Source: Paroedura picta (Eukaryota; Chordata; Lepidosauria; Squamata; Gekkonidae). Taken from it: a stretch of DNA of 64,000 nt. The notes below the pieces were generated by a model, which searched no databases, was not told the origin of the DNA, and saw only the letters and a list, made by a program, of their open reading frames with translations. Below are positions 21,201 through 31,481 of this stretch, piece by piece (position 1 is the first letter of the stretch; every line of letters starts with the position of its first letter). The position numbers were made by a program, and so were the translations under genes. The stretch spans positions 17,657,345 to 17,721,344 of the forward strand of contig NC_135381.1 of the NCBI RefSeq assembly GCF_049243985.1. The letters run 5' to 3'.

Positions 21201-24200
21201 TTGTAGTCCATGGACATCGGGAGAACCACAGGTTGACTACCCCTGGCTTATGGGATGATATTCACCCACCTGGGAGAAAGTATTTACCTTATACCTGAAG
21301 TTGTCTACTGGCACAAAATCTACAAGCATCAGATATTTGGCATAAGGGATCAAGCCAGAGACCCTGATCTTGCATTGTGGGAACATTCGTCTGCAGAAGG
21401 GAACAAAGACAACGATAGAAACAACATTATTATGCTTTGAAAAGGGACCTTGGATCCCGATGGGGAACTTTCTGTAACAGACCCACTAGCCAAGGCTTCT
21501 CTTGTTGCCCACTGCACTTTTGGGTCGATATAACTGTATTTAAAGCAAAGTAGGTGGCTATTGCACACAAGTGATAGGGTTGTAGAATACAACTTTCATT
21601 TTCTTTAAAACAAGGTTCTAGTCCTCATGACTGCTAACAAAAATGCCTAATGAGAACTTGAAGGGGGGGGGAAGGATCCCAACTTGCGGTAGAATCTCTG
21701 AACCATAACAAGCTTCCATTCCAAATCTGGAAAGAGGAAGCAGACCAGTCTCAATAACACCAGAGTGGTGCTAGTGGAAAGGGCTGTCAAGTCACAGATG
21801 TCTTACGGCGACCCAATAGATAGCAAAAGATGTTCAGAGGTGGCTTGACATTTGCCTCCACATCACAACCCCAGTGTTCCTTGAAGGTCTCCCGTCCAAA
21901 TACTAGGCAGAATCTGCTTAGATTCTGAGGTGTGACGAGACTGTGCTATCCAGGTCAGGGCAATGTGAGAGTGGAGACACACTATTTCTCTCTCTTCACA
22001 TGGGTACTGCAAGTGAGTTAAAAACTAAAAATGCTACTCTGCTGCTCAAGACTCCTTTGGACATACCATCAGAACCACACCATAAGAAAATGAAAATTCT
22101 GTTGATTTTTTAAAATTTCTGTTTTAGCAGAGAGAAAAAGTTCTGCATCAGAGATTCCCTTTTGCATTAGTCCATATGCCATGTAATATCTTTTATTAGA
22201 ACCAGCCAAAATAACACAACATAGTAGACAAGGTTTTGATTTCTCCAGAATTCATAGAATCATAGAATCATAGAGATGGAAGGGGCCATACAGGCCATCT
22301 AGTCCAACCCCCTGCTCAACGCAGGATCAGCCCTAAGCATCCTAAAGCATCCAAGAAAAGTGTGTATCCAACCTTTGCTTGAAGACTGTCAGTGAGGGGG
22401 AGCTCACCACCTCCTTAGGCAGCCTATTCCACTGCTGAACTACTCTGACTGTGACAATTTTTTTCCTGAAAATTTTTTCATCAGATGGGTTGTTTAAAAA
22501 ACAGGAGAGGAAAGAGGCTCAAACTGTTAAAAACAAAAAGGACTACCGCCTTTCCTCTCAGCCTGTTTGTTGCATTTGGTATCAGAGTCTCGTTTGATCA
22601 ACCACCGATTGTTACATGTCAAGGGCTTCCGATTTTTGCATCTCATTCCCAGAATGCCATCCTGTGTCCACTGAATCCAGCATTGCTTTCTACAGAGGTT
22701 GAGAAGGACCTGTTTTTCTTTTTTTCTATCCTCCCCCAGCTTTTTAAAAAATTCCCAGCCTGATTAAGAGTTATGCAAAACTCAAAAGCTTACATACTCT
22801 GTTGAGGTGTTTTCGTTGGTTCTAACAAAAGGCTTTTGGTTCTGGATGTTGCTTTGGACTAATATGGGCTACCCCATTTTTATTTATTTAGCTATTTGAT
22901 TTATATACTGCCCTTCTGAAACAGCTCAGGGCAGTATACAATAATAACATTAATAATAACTAATTAAACATCAAAATGCTAAGAAACATTGAAACCTTTA
23001 AAATAGATGAATACCAAAACATTAAAACTTTGAATAATATTGGTGTTCATTTTGAGGTTAAATTGCTTATATGCACATTCCTGAGGGAGGGCCAGTTTTT
23101 TACAGCATAAAATTTTACTTTTACAGTCTGTGGATGTGCCTGAGGAATATTTTTAATCAGTTATTTTTTGGGATGATTTAGTTTTTCCTCTTGGGGGGGG
23201 GTTGTTGTTGTACTATAATTTTGTTTATTGTTTTAATTACACTTTTTCACTGACAGACCATATGTTTGGATTTTAATTATAAGCATATTACATTTTTACT
23301 CGCATTTGATTAGGCACTGGATTGGTGTTTTTATGCATATACATAAAATATAATTTTAAAATGACATTAAGTAGAGCCTGAAATTCTGAATTCAAAATCA
23401 AGTTAATATAATAAATGGTTATTAATATTGTGAGGTGACCAGAGGATAATGTCACTTCCCCACCAATGATAATTTGGCTTATGATGGAAAGAGTGTTAAA
23501 GAAAGCAGCACATGAAACAGTATACAGTAGACAAAAAAGGGGGTTCTGTATGTACAAGAAGATAATATTTATTTATTTGTTTCGATTTGTATACCGCCGC
23601 ATTTCCTAGGAACCTGCAGTGGTTCACAGAATAAAACATTAAAAGACAACCAAAAACCCATAAAACCCCAATTGCAACAGACAAGCAAGTGGTCAAAAAC
23701 GTATTTCAACAATCTGTCCCATCCCACCTTATTCAGACGGAAGCTGAGTCTTCTTCCACTAGGACTAAATAGGTGCAGATCTAACAGACTCTAATAGACT
23801 TTGGGAAGGGGTCTTTGATGGAAACACCGGGAGTCTTCCCTGGCTTCAACCAAACGCCTGGGGGAAGAGCTCCATCTAGCAGGCCCTGCGGAATGCTGAC
23901 AATTCCCACAGGGCCCTCAGCTTTTCCAGGAGTTCATTCCACCAGGTAGGGGCCAGGACCGAAAAGGCCCTGGCCCGGGTCGAGGCCAGGCGAATATCCT
24001 GGGGGATCTGGGGATAATAGCCATACAATGCAAATGAAATTCAGGCCGAAGTCATCTTTGAATGATTTTTCAGTTTTTAATTCCTGTCAAAAGTTAGCTC
24101 ACCGTCCAGACTTTGTGATAATCATCTCAGTTCCCACTTGGTGAAACTTGTTCCAGAGGTCCTGGTCTTCGAGAGAGACCACAACAGAGCTGTGATGAGG

Positions 24201-26276
24201 GGAGGTGTCCAGGGATGAAGGAGAAACCCCCAGGTGAGGGGCCACTTTGGTTTCTGGTGGAAGAAAATGAAGGATACTACCAGGCATTGAACATCTATTC
24301 TTGCAAGGATTCCTAAAGGGTCTGGCAAATATATGGGGTCAAGCAGAGCCAGAAGCAAACCCCCTACCTGTCCCTCCCCCCTCCTCCAGTACAGTTGTGG
24401 AAGTCTTTAAAGAGAACAAACCCTTTTTTCTGGGTCACAACCACTCTGAGATTTGGTTCTTGTTGAGCTCAGCTCTGTTTAGCAGGTTTTAGAGCCCTGG
24501 AGGGACACACATTCTGACTTCTTAACAGCAGCCCCATTTAGATCGGTTGTGGTTACAGTCCAGAAGTCTGCAGGTTCCTGCCCCTGAGATTTTGTCTTGT
24601 GTTTCTGTTTCAGATGCAGTTCATAGAAACAATCAGTAGAAACCACTATTGTTTACAGTCTGGGTTGCAAACTGAAATTAAAGGAGATGCAGGGACAGCA
24701 AGGAAAATTGGAGAGGAATTTAGGACAGTCAAGCAACAATCATTCTGCTTCACAAAAAGCAAAAGCTTTGGGGTCCTCTGTGACCATACATTCTGCAATA
24801 CGGTTGTCTTTTGTTTGTTTGTTTGTTTGCTTGCTTGCTTCTCTTAGCCTATTAATGTTAATAATACCAAAAGACAAATCACAAGCTTCTCTTGTGAATA
24901 ATTATTAACAAAAGCAGACTGAACACCCAGTACAGATGTATTTGGGGAGAGAAATTAGAAGCCCTGTTCAGACAACAAAACGAAGGAGAGCTTATTGTAC
25001 AGCCAAATGCACCTTAAATTGAGGGGGGTGTCAGTTTTCACTTTGATCATGCTGGGGGTCTGGAATATCACAATGATAGGCTAACATCAACCTTTACTTA
25101 CATTTCTTTCTTTCGTTCTTAAATGTTTTTTGGTCCCTGTCTAGTCTGCGTTCGTGGATTTACATCCAACTCTGGATCACAAAGCAGTGGCCGTGTAAAA
25201 GGGGAATATAGAAGAAGAGCCAGTTTGGTGTAGTGGTTAGGAGTGCAGACTTCTAATCTGGCATGCCGGGTTCGATTCTGCGCTCCCCCACATGCAACCA
25301 GCTGGGTGACCTTGGGCTCGCCATGGCACTGATAAACCTGTTCTGACCGGGCAGTGATATCAGGGCTCTCTGAGCCTCACCCACCCCACAGGGTGTCTGT
25401 TGTGGGGAGAGGAATGGGAAGGCGACTGTAAACCGCTTTGAGCCTCCTTCAGGTAGGGAAAAGCGGCATATAAGAACCAACTCTTCTTCTTCTTCAAAGG
25501 GGAATATAAAAGGGGAATGATGGAAAGTGGGATGCAGAAGTGGAGCAGCTTGCCCCCAAGAGGACCATCCGAAGTTTAAAAGTTCATAAAATGACATGAG
25601 TAGGTGTCAGCCAGAGTGTCACATTGTGCCACTCTCCACAAATGGCCTCCCGCACACTTAGTAGTGTAAATCTGGGACCCTTAGTCAATCGCATGGGGCA
25701 TGGAGGGAGACTTTTGGTTTACTATACAACAAAAGACAGAAGAATCAACCCACATTGGGCTTTTATAACTATGAGCAAAGAAGCCAGGCGGATCTTCAAC
25801 AAATGGGTTATCAGTGCACAAGACAGGGCTCCATCTATTCAGTACATCTTCACTTTCCTTCCTTCCTTCAAGGATGCTGAGGCAGCACAACTTGTGCTGC
25901 AGCTTCAAAACAAACTTGTGGCAAACTGTAACGGAACTAGCCAGGCAAATTTCCACAAGTCACATTAAGTATGAAGATCCCCCGCCAACAATCACAGTGT
26001 GAAGCCCCCCCCCCCAATTGTACAGCACCCCTGGGGCCCTGGAATCACAGGGCCCATAGCATGTGCTACTAGGAGAAACTGCCTCTGAACAGGACGTAGA
26101 TGAGTCCCTCTTGACTCCCATGCGTTGCAGAGGGTGTCTTGCCCAGAACTTCCCCCTGGGACTGAGCTCTCTGTAAATCAACCACCCATCCTACAGAAAG
26201 GAAGAGACATCATCCCTTTGCATCATCATCCTGAAGCTAAGAAAAAGGAAAGCAACTTACCAGGCACAGCTTGCAT
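14837..26276 (-). CDS. TBX16: T-box transcription factor of the VegT/Tbx16 (Tbx6L) class, complete, 9 coding exons
   Basis: Nine - strand exons (26276-26261, 24253-24103, 21390-21288, 20637-20473, 19562-19416, 19056-18986, 18582-18500, 17899-17704, 15248-14837) join in phase to 447 codons plus stop. The T-box spans about residues 31-218: [80 protein letters not shown] and [17 protein letters not shown]-box factors bind TCACACCT-type half sites in the nucleus, and the VegT/Spadetail class drives mesoderm and endoderm programmes. The MQA start and the C-terminal [13 protein letters not shown] block point to VegT/Tbx16 rather than Tbx6 or TBX1. Between them is an acidic, Ser/Pro-rich region. One oddity is [11 protein letters not shown], where the family usually has Asp, Glu or Ala at the Tyr. 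The orthologue name is from memory; the class is more certain than the symbol. Confidence 0.9.
15405..15600 (-). repeat. L2-type LINE 3' end fragment
   Basis: GGATTTATATACTGCCCCTC with a following CAGTAAACTAATACAATAAAT is the reversed form of the L2-like 3' end seen elsewhere in the window. Lies in TBX16 intron 8. Confidence 0.5.
15885..16050 (-). repeat. CR1/L3-type LINE fragment
   Basis: Contains CTGTCTAGCCTCTAATTAAA, AACCTCCAAGGAAGGAGAAC and CCACCACCTCC, which reads as the reverse of a CR1-family 3' region. Degraded. Confidence 0.5.
16105..16286 (+). repeat. (GGAA)n microsatellite on an L2 3' end
   Basis: About 160 bases of nearly uninterrupted GGAA (16124-16285, about 40 units), beginning directly after AACCGCCCTGAGCCTTCGGG, the L2-type terminal motif. 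It lies in TBX16 intron 8 and produces long meaningless frames on both strands. Confidence 0.9.
17704..17899 (-). CDS. TBX16: TBX16 coding exon 8 (acidic Ser-rich region)
   Basis: Codes residues 247-310, from [17 protein letters not shown] to SLSSSQAY. It is acidic and Ser-rich, with a VKEE sumoylation-like site (VVKEE); that role is inference. The acceptor is CTCTGCCAG and the donor CAG|GTGAGA. Confidence 0.85.
18500..18582 (-). CDS. TBX16: TBX16 coding exon 7 (basic linker)
   Basis: Codes [20 protein letters not shown] and PKPDAEL (residues 219-245), a Lys/Arg-rich segment just after the T-box that could serve nuclear import. The acceptor is TTTTTCCTCAG; the donor G|GTAATA leaves one base of Asp246. 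Confidence 0.85.
18986..19056 (-). CDS. TBX16: TBX16 coding exon 6 (end of T-box)
   Basis: Codes [20 protein letters not shown] and NTR, then two bases of Arg218, the last helix of the T-box. The acceptor is TTCTTTCAAG and the donor CAG|GTAACA. The Tyr in KIYNNPF is unusual at that position. Confidence 0.93.
19416..19562 (-). CDS. TBX16: TBX16 coding exon 5
   Basis: 49 codons (residues 146-194) from [15 protein letters not shown] to VTAYQNEK, including the [15 protein letters not shown] signature. The acceptor is ACTTCCAG. The donor AAG|GTGTGT opens into a short GT run. Confidence 0.96.
20473..20637 (-). CDS. TBX16: TBX16 coding exon 4
   Basis: Exactly 55 codons (residues 91-145) from [17 protein letters not shown] to NNTLDQQGH, a block highly conserved across T-box proteins. 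The acceptor is CCCACCAG and the donor CAT|GTAAGC. Confidence 0.96.
20693..21175 (-). repeat. tRNA-derived SINE, antisense, with internal tandem duplication
   Basis: Reverse copy of the SINE at 25211. A 121-bp unit beginning CACCTTCCCGTTCCTCTCCC occurs at 20693 and again at 20814, then a more diverged third stretch continues to the tRNA-like head (AAAGTCACCCAGTTGGTTGC ... GAATCAAATCCAGC). Lies in TBX16 intron 3. Confidence 0.75.
21183..21245. repeat. Half of a palindromic hAT MITE
   Basis: Only the right half is present: GGCAGGGGCTCATGGGAATT to CACAGGTTGACTACCCCTG. It abuts the SINE at 21175 and stands 43 bp from the T-box exon at 21288. Confidence 0.7.
21288..21390 (-). CDS. TBX16: TBX16 coding exon 3
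   Basis: The acceptor CTTCTGCAG leads into [19 protein letters not shown] and on to DNFRYK (residues 57-90), the central beta strands of the T-box. The donor is AAG|GTAAAT. Confidence 0.95.
21775..21965 (-). repeat. 5S-rRNA-derived SINE
   Basis: On the + strand GGTCTCCCGTCCAAATACTA, CTGCTTAGATTCTGAGG and GTGACGAGACTGTGC follow the reverse complement of 5S rRNA closely. The neighbouring TCAAGTCACAGATGTCTTAC and CGGCGACCC is a LINE-related tail. Fits the 5S-derived SINEs known in lizards. Confidence 0.7.
22249..22480 (-). repeat. CR1 LINE 3' end
   Basis: Starts with CATAGAATCATAGAATCATA, the CR1 terminal octamer repeat reversed, then GGGCCATACAGGCCATCTAG and TCACCACCTCCTTAGGCAGC. It appears to interrupt an older foldback repeat whose arms lie near 22185-22245 and 22780-22880. 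Confidence 0.85.
22878..23060 (-). repeat. L2-type LINE 3' end fragment
   Basis: TTATTTATTTAGCTATTTG, ATATACTGCCCTTCTGAAAC and CAGCTCAGGGCAGTATACAA: the reversed L2-like terminus. Confidence 0.55.
23565..24020 (-). repeat. L2-type LINE 3' region
   Basis: Reads from TTTATTTATTTGTTTCG and GTATACCGCCG through TTCATTCCACCAGGTAGGGG and CCGAAAAGGCCCTGGCC, the same block as in 27240-27690 but reversed. It ends 83 bp before the T-box exon at 24103. Confidence 0.7.
24103..24253 (-). CDS. TBX16: TBX16 coding exon 2 (start of T-box)
   Basis: The acceptor TTCTTCCACCAG precedes the exon. It codes a short Ser/Pro/His leader and then [20 protein letters not shown] to KSG, the opening of the T-box. The donor CG|GTGAGC splits Arg56. 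Confidence 0.93.
25211..25495 (+). repeat. tRNA-derived SINE with CTT tail (complete)
   Basis: Pol III box A-like GTGTAGTGGTTAGGAG, box B GGTTCGATTCTG, a body with TGGGTGACCTTGGGCTCG, and a tail AACCAACTCTTCTTCTTCTT. It is flanked by a 13-bp duplication AAAGGGGAATATA (25198-25210 and 25496-25508), so insertion was by target-primed reverse transcription. Confidence 0.88.
26261..26276 (-). CDS. TBX16: TBX16 coding exon 1 (16 coding bases, MQAVP)
   Basis: ATG at 26276-26274, with G at -3, opens five codons plus one base before a strong donor G|GTAAGT (26261/26260). The extra base joins AA of the next exon to make Glu6, so phase fits. Fish Tbx16 proteins also begin MQA, which supports this choice. 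The exon extends upstream as 5'UTR of unknown length. The alternative, an unseen N-terminal exon elsewhere, is less likely. Confidence 0.65.
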
Positions 26277-27239
26277 TTCCTTAGACTCCGAGATCCACCA
26301 CAGCTACCAGCACAAGGGAGGCACGACCATCCCATGACACACTCAGTGGCCAAAGGCACCTTCTTGCTGGTTTCCCAGAGACATCCCGAGCTTTGGGATG
26401 TGGCTCATCACAACTCGGCTTAGACCCAAGGTGAGTTTCCGGTTTATGAAGGCTAACAAGCAGGGAGGAGCTTCTCCCCAGCCAGGCCTGGCCCCCCCTC
26501 TGCAGTCTTTTGATGTCCAAAAGGGACAAAGAGAGGAAGAATTTGCAGTCATCAGTGCTGAATGGGAGGGGGGGACTCAAAAAGAATTAACATGGCTTTG
26601 ACATACAGGAAACCTCAGAGGGGAAATAAATGTACCTTGATTTACTGCTAATGCACTTTTAAACAAATAAAAGACCAACACTGTTGCCAGATGAAGGGAG
26701 ACCTCAAAGGCAGTACTATGGCTGGGAGACAAGAAAGGTCTCCCTCCTCCCTCCACCTTTCACTTTTGGATTTTGTTAACTGGGGTGCCATCTTCTCTGC
26801 AATGTGTATATTTTCAGTGAGAAAGTTTCTCTCCATTTAGGGACATTGACATGCATTGGAAGGTGGTGATTTTAAAGAGACAATTGGCAAAATTGCTTCC
26901 ATTCCTCCACATAAATGCACATGGTCAAATATCGTGTTAGGGTCTGCAGGACAACAAAGTGTAGTCAGCTGTGCAAGGGAGTAGGATGACACCACCCTTC
27001 TCACTTTATGGAGTTCTGCCCTCATCTCCAGTTTGCTTGTACCTATGGGAGACTGATGGATTTCCTCTGGGTGATCCACCAGGGAGCAAATTTGTCCAGT
27101 AGATGCATGCAAACAGTTGGACCTGCCATTGCTTTGTGGACAAATTTAAAGGAAGGAAGATCTGCAAGCACCCTTGGCAGCCTGTTTGCCATTCTGTACA
27201 TGTTTATGCCCCCTGCAGGGCTCTTTGCTCTGTGGGTAT

Positions 27240-27690
27240 GAATTTACAGGTTGGCCCGGGCCCCCGGGATATACGCCTGGCCTCGACCCAGGCCAGGGCT
27301 TTTTCAGCCCTGGTCCCAACCTGGTGGAATGAATTCCTGAAAGAACTAAGGGCCCTATAAGAGTTGTCAACTTTCTGCAGGGCCTGCAAGACGGAGCTCT
27401 TCTGCCAGGTATACGGTTGAGGCCAGAGCGGTACCCGCTTTTACTACCTGAGGATCTCTACGTTGAGGTCAACCAGATTCCTCGCTCCCAGGGAGAGAGA
27501 GAGTTATTGACCCGTGCTGAATGGGGGACTGGCCGGTATTTAATTGTTCACCATCTTGTTATGCTATTATTTTGCTATGCTAATAGTATTAAGGAGTATA
27601 GGGGAATTTATTGTATTTTATTGACTTTGTAAACCGCTGAGAGACACTCGAGAGCGGTCTTATAGAAATATAAACATAAATAAATAAATG
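27240..27690 (+). repeat. L2-type LINE 3' end with ORF2 C-terminus
   Basis: Codes ARAFSALVPTWWNEFLKEL at 27298-27351, the L2-like end of the reverse-transcriptase protein (compare ARxFSVxxPRLWNSLP). It continues to TTGTAAACCGCTGAGAG and an (AATA)n tail. Host intergenic DNA upstream of TBX16. Confidence 0.75.
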
Positions 27691-28146
27691 TCCTGTTTTC
27701 CTCCTCCTCCTCCTCCTTCCAAAGAGCGTGGAATGTGCTCATTGCAGCTGACAACAACCCTGTGGAGTAGGTTCACCCAGGATTACTCAGTGAGCCTCCT
27801 GGTTGAGAGTCCAACTCCAACATTAACTATTTGCATCACACTGGTTCTTTTACCAACCTTAGGAGCAGGTGGGGAAGCTGTAGGTTGTAACGACAGAACA
27901 AAATTCCAGTTCAGTAGTATCTTAGAGCTTAACAATATTTTCCAGAGTAGAAGATTTAATGAGTCAAAGCCCAGACTGGCAGCTGGTATATCCTGGAAAA
28001 TATTGTTAATCTCTTGGCATTTAAGGGCCAACCAACATCTGATGCTGGAACCCTATTTTAATATTCCAGATGAATCATTTGGCATGAAAAATATCTGGGA
28101 AACACTCTGGATCAAGGCTCTGGTGGAGAGGAAGGAGGGGTTAAAT

Positions 28147-28460
28147 TAGTTTTTCTCAACCAGGGTCTTGGGAAACTCTGGGGTTTCTTGACAGCTCTGG
28201 AAGGATTTCCTGAATGGGTCTCAGTTAATTTTTTAGATATTTTTAAAAAATATTAAACATTTATCAGGTGATATGACCGTATTTGGTCATGTCAACCTGC
28301 CCCCCAATGGCCAATAATGGGTCTGGAGGGGGTGAAAAGGGGAGGGGCATACACAGCTATGCTACCCAACCATATTCTGCCTCGTGACACTTCTGGCATT
28401 TCTCGAAACCTGAAGAACACTTCAGGAGGTTCTCAATGACAACAAAGTTGAGAAAGGCTG
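28147..28460. mobile_element. Non-autonomous hAT element (TTTCTCAACC family)
   Basis: The left end TAGTTTTTCTCAACCAGGG faces the right end GTTGAGAAAGGCTG. An 8-bp duplication with one mismatch flanks it (GGTTAAAT/GGTTAACT). A second copy is at 52589-52920. Confidence 0.75.
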
Positions 28461-29689
28461 GGTTAACTCTTCCTCTTGTTTACCAAGCTGGAAATGCTTT
28501 ATGCCTTGGGGGAGAAAAGGGACAGGCATCACAGGGAATATTTCCAGAGGGATTGCTAGGGTTGACATACTCCAAGTAGGGCCTGGAATCTCCTGGAATT
28601 ACAAATGATCTCCAGGCTACAGTGATCTGTTCTGGAGGAAAATGCTGCCTGGAAGGTAGACTCTGTGGCCTTATATCCTGCTGAGATCCCCCCCCCCCCA
28701 CTTTCTCCAAACCATGTTCTCACCAGACTACACTAAATACCCATGTCTTCAGATGTCATGAGTGGGGCCTCACCACACAACTGTTTTATATGGTAGATTT
28801 GAAAATAAACAACCAAGGCCATGGAATGCAAGAAGTACAGAGTGAAATGTAGTTATGTCAAATTTAGACCTAATTGGAAAAATATAGGGACCATTAATTA
28901 ATTGTGCCAAACAATAATGCCTGCAATTGGTAGGGACAGAAGTCACTGGTTTTCTTAAAATATAGTTATAGTGCTTTACAAATCCTAAATCCTGGTTCAA
29001 TCCAGGGCTTTCCTATCATTTTAATCCATTAATTTTCAGCTCTATTGCAATGTCAGGGACGAGGATATGGTTTGATATCAATGTTGAAGTTTTTTTTTTT
29101 GAGCACCAATCTAGAAATGCTTAAATAATAAAGAGCAATTCCTCAAAAATGCTGTCTTTCTGTTGGATACCCAGATAACAGCTGCCACTCACAGGCCCCG
29201 TTGGCCTTGCCCCATCTCAGGCGTCCCTCTCAGGCAATCCCATACTGCCTCTCAGGCAATCCCACACTGCCTGAGGCAGAATTTTGGGGATCTTGACAAG
29301 CAGGCAGCACCTCAGAAAATTGGGAACAGATTAGGGAAAGAACTTGGAAGGCATCTCCAGAGCTAGTGGCAGGACCTGGGGTCACGCTGGGCAGAGGACT
29401 GTCAGAAGATCCCGTTTCTAGGAACGCCTGTGTCTGAGGGGCCCTTGCAAATGAAGGAGGGCCCGCAGCCCTCCCTTCCTGGCTAGTTAGCCGCATTGAG
29501 ACAAGACAGGAAACACTTAACAGCTGCTTGACACCCCTGGGAGGGTCTCGTGAAGGTAAATGCAAACTATGGAACTACCCCTCCCCTTCTGTCAGGGGGC
29601 CTCTGACGCCAGGGGCTGTCTGTCCCTCAGCTCTAAAAACAATCATGTAGTGTTTTTGTTTTAAATCAAGCCCAGCAAAACAGGTTTTT

Positions 29690-29900
29690 AGATTCAAATG
29701 GGTTGCTGAGTTGGTCTGAAGTAGCACAATAAAATCAGAGAATCCAGTAGCACCTTTAAGACCAACAAAGATTTATTCAGGGCATGAGCTTTTGAGTGCA
29801 AGTCTGAGGAAGAGTGCTTGCACTCAAAAGCTCATGCCCTGAATAAATCTTTGTTGGTCTTAAAGGTGCTACTGGATTCTCTGATTTTATAGTGCAATTT
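29690..29900. repeat. Foldback repeat with perfect 72-bp inverted arms
   Basis: 29731-29802 is the exact reverse complement of 29817-29888, with a 14-base loop. The outer GTTGGTCTGAAGTAGCACAA places it in the same family as positions 1-905. Confidence 0.92.
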
Positions 29901-31087
29901 TTGTATTCTATAAAACTCTTCATCATACTGGATGTTTAAAAGGGGAGGGTGTGTGCGCACAGACCAATAAACTTGAGGCCTCCTATCTGCTTCTGTTTGA
30001 AGAGTCCTGCTGGGTAAGGTTGTTGAGCTGCATGTTTCAGGGCTCCATGGCCTTCTGGTGGAAAAGGTGAGAGCTAAAACAGCCTGTCTTGTGACTAAAA
30101 GCCGGTGGTTAAGCATCATCTCCAAGCTCTTTGCCTTTTCTCGCTGAAGCTGTTCAATGGTGAGGTGAGGCTATGCTCAGCCGTCTGATCAATTTTTGAG
30201 AGGGGAGAGTTGGGGAACACAATTGGGAAGGGCTTGGAGTCATGTGATATGATGTTCCACATGATGTTCAGACTGGGCAGTGGAGTGGGGCCCAGTTGTC
30301 CCTTCAGATTCCATTTTAAAATTCAGTTCCCTCAGATCCACTGATTCACTCACCTTCGTTGCCAGGGTACAGTGCTGAGATGGTAGAAGAAGCCATATTT
30401 GGCAAAAAAAACTACAACCCTTCTATGCAACTTAGCCCCTCTGTTCTCCAGGTCCTGAGGTTGTATTTCAACCTCTTTTTCCTTGGCATCTCTTAACTCG
30501 TTTTCATCATCATACAACAATTTCCCACCACCCCAGGATATTTTGCGTCTATTGTCCATCCTCCCAGGTCCATTTTGTAAAAGGATAAACAGCTAGTGTG
30601 TTTTGATCAATCAATATTGATTTTGATATTTTTTGATTTATTAAATCTCCCTCTAAAAAACTTTAAATTGGTTTCCCCCCCACACCAAGTTTATCCTGAC
30701 AACAATCTTGTGAGAGGATTAGACTAAGGGAGAAGAATGAGCTCAAGGAGAAACATGGCGGACAAATCCGCTAGGTCCAACATTGCAGCCCAGTCAATGA
30801 CTCTCTCAGACTTCTGGAAGTGAGACTGAGTTCTAAACTGACTCTTCTTTTAGGGATCCCCATTCAAAATAACACCATGTTTTGGTCCCTGTGTCCTCAC
30901 ATTGGCCAACACTCCTAAAATGTGTTTTATCTGAGCAACAAGTTTTCTGGGAAGTCTCTCACACTCACATCCCTATTCCTTACCTCCTTCCTGACCTCAC
31001 AGACCACTTGGCAGAGAATTTTAGACCCACACTTGGGAACTCTTCTCCGTACTACTCTCAGATGGTGCAGCAGGCTTCCCCCTAAGT

Positions 31088-31481
31088 CAGGGGTAGACAA
31101 ACTACGGCCCTCCAGATGTCCATGGATGTCCAAATGCTGGCAGGGGCTCCTGAGAATTGTAGTCCATGGACATCTGGAGGGCTGCAGTTTGAGTAGGTAT
31201 CCCTTGTGCAAGCACCGAGTCATGTCTGACCCTTGGGGTGACGCCCTCTAGCGTTTTCTTGGCAGACTCAATACGGGGTGGTTTGCCAGTGCCTTCCCCA
31301 GTCATTACCGTTTACCCCCCAGCAAGCTGGGTACTCATTTTACCGACCTCGGAAGGATGGAAGGCTGAGTCAACCTTGAGCCGACTGCTGGGATTGAACT
31401 CCCAGCCTCATGGGCAAAGCTTTCAGACGGCTGCCTTACCACTCTGCGCCACAAGAGGCTCTTGCAGTTTGACTACCCCTG
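31088..31481. mobile_element. Palindromic hAT MITE interrupted by a SINE
   Basis: CAGGGGTAGACAAACTACGG at the left and TTTGACTACCCCTG at the right. A perfect 8-bp duplication CCCTAAGT lies at 31080-31087 and 31482-31489. Without the insert the MITE is about 115 bp. Confidence 0.9.
31193..31462 (-). repeat. Sauria-type SINE with Bov-B-like tail, nested in the hAT MITE
   Basis: Read on the - strand it starts with a tRNA-like head (TGGCGCAGAGTGGTAAG as box A, GAGTTCAATCCC as box B). It passes through ACTCAGCCTTCCATCCTTCC and ends CAGACATGACTCGGTGCTTG, a Bov-B-type tail. A 10-bp duplication TGCAGTTTGA (31183-31192 and 31463-31472) flanks it. Confidence 0.85.

Noticed and set aside
21890-21965. 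Genuine 5S rRNA gene
   Set aside because: Too diverged and too short, and fused to a LINE-like tail; better read as a 5S-derived SINE.
26281-26580. 99-residue - strand frame just upstream of TBX16 exon 1
   Set aside because: Its stop falls before the ATG at 26276 in another frame, and it shows no T-box-family N-terminus; probably 5'UTR or upstream sequence.
29230-29565. 111-residue - strand frame, considered as an upstream T-box exon
   Set aside because: No homology that I recognise, no donor in a useful phase, and the 16-base exon at 26261-26276 already supplies a good start. It could still be 5'UTR.
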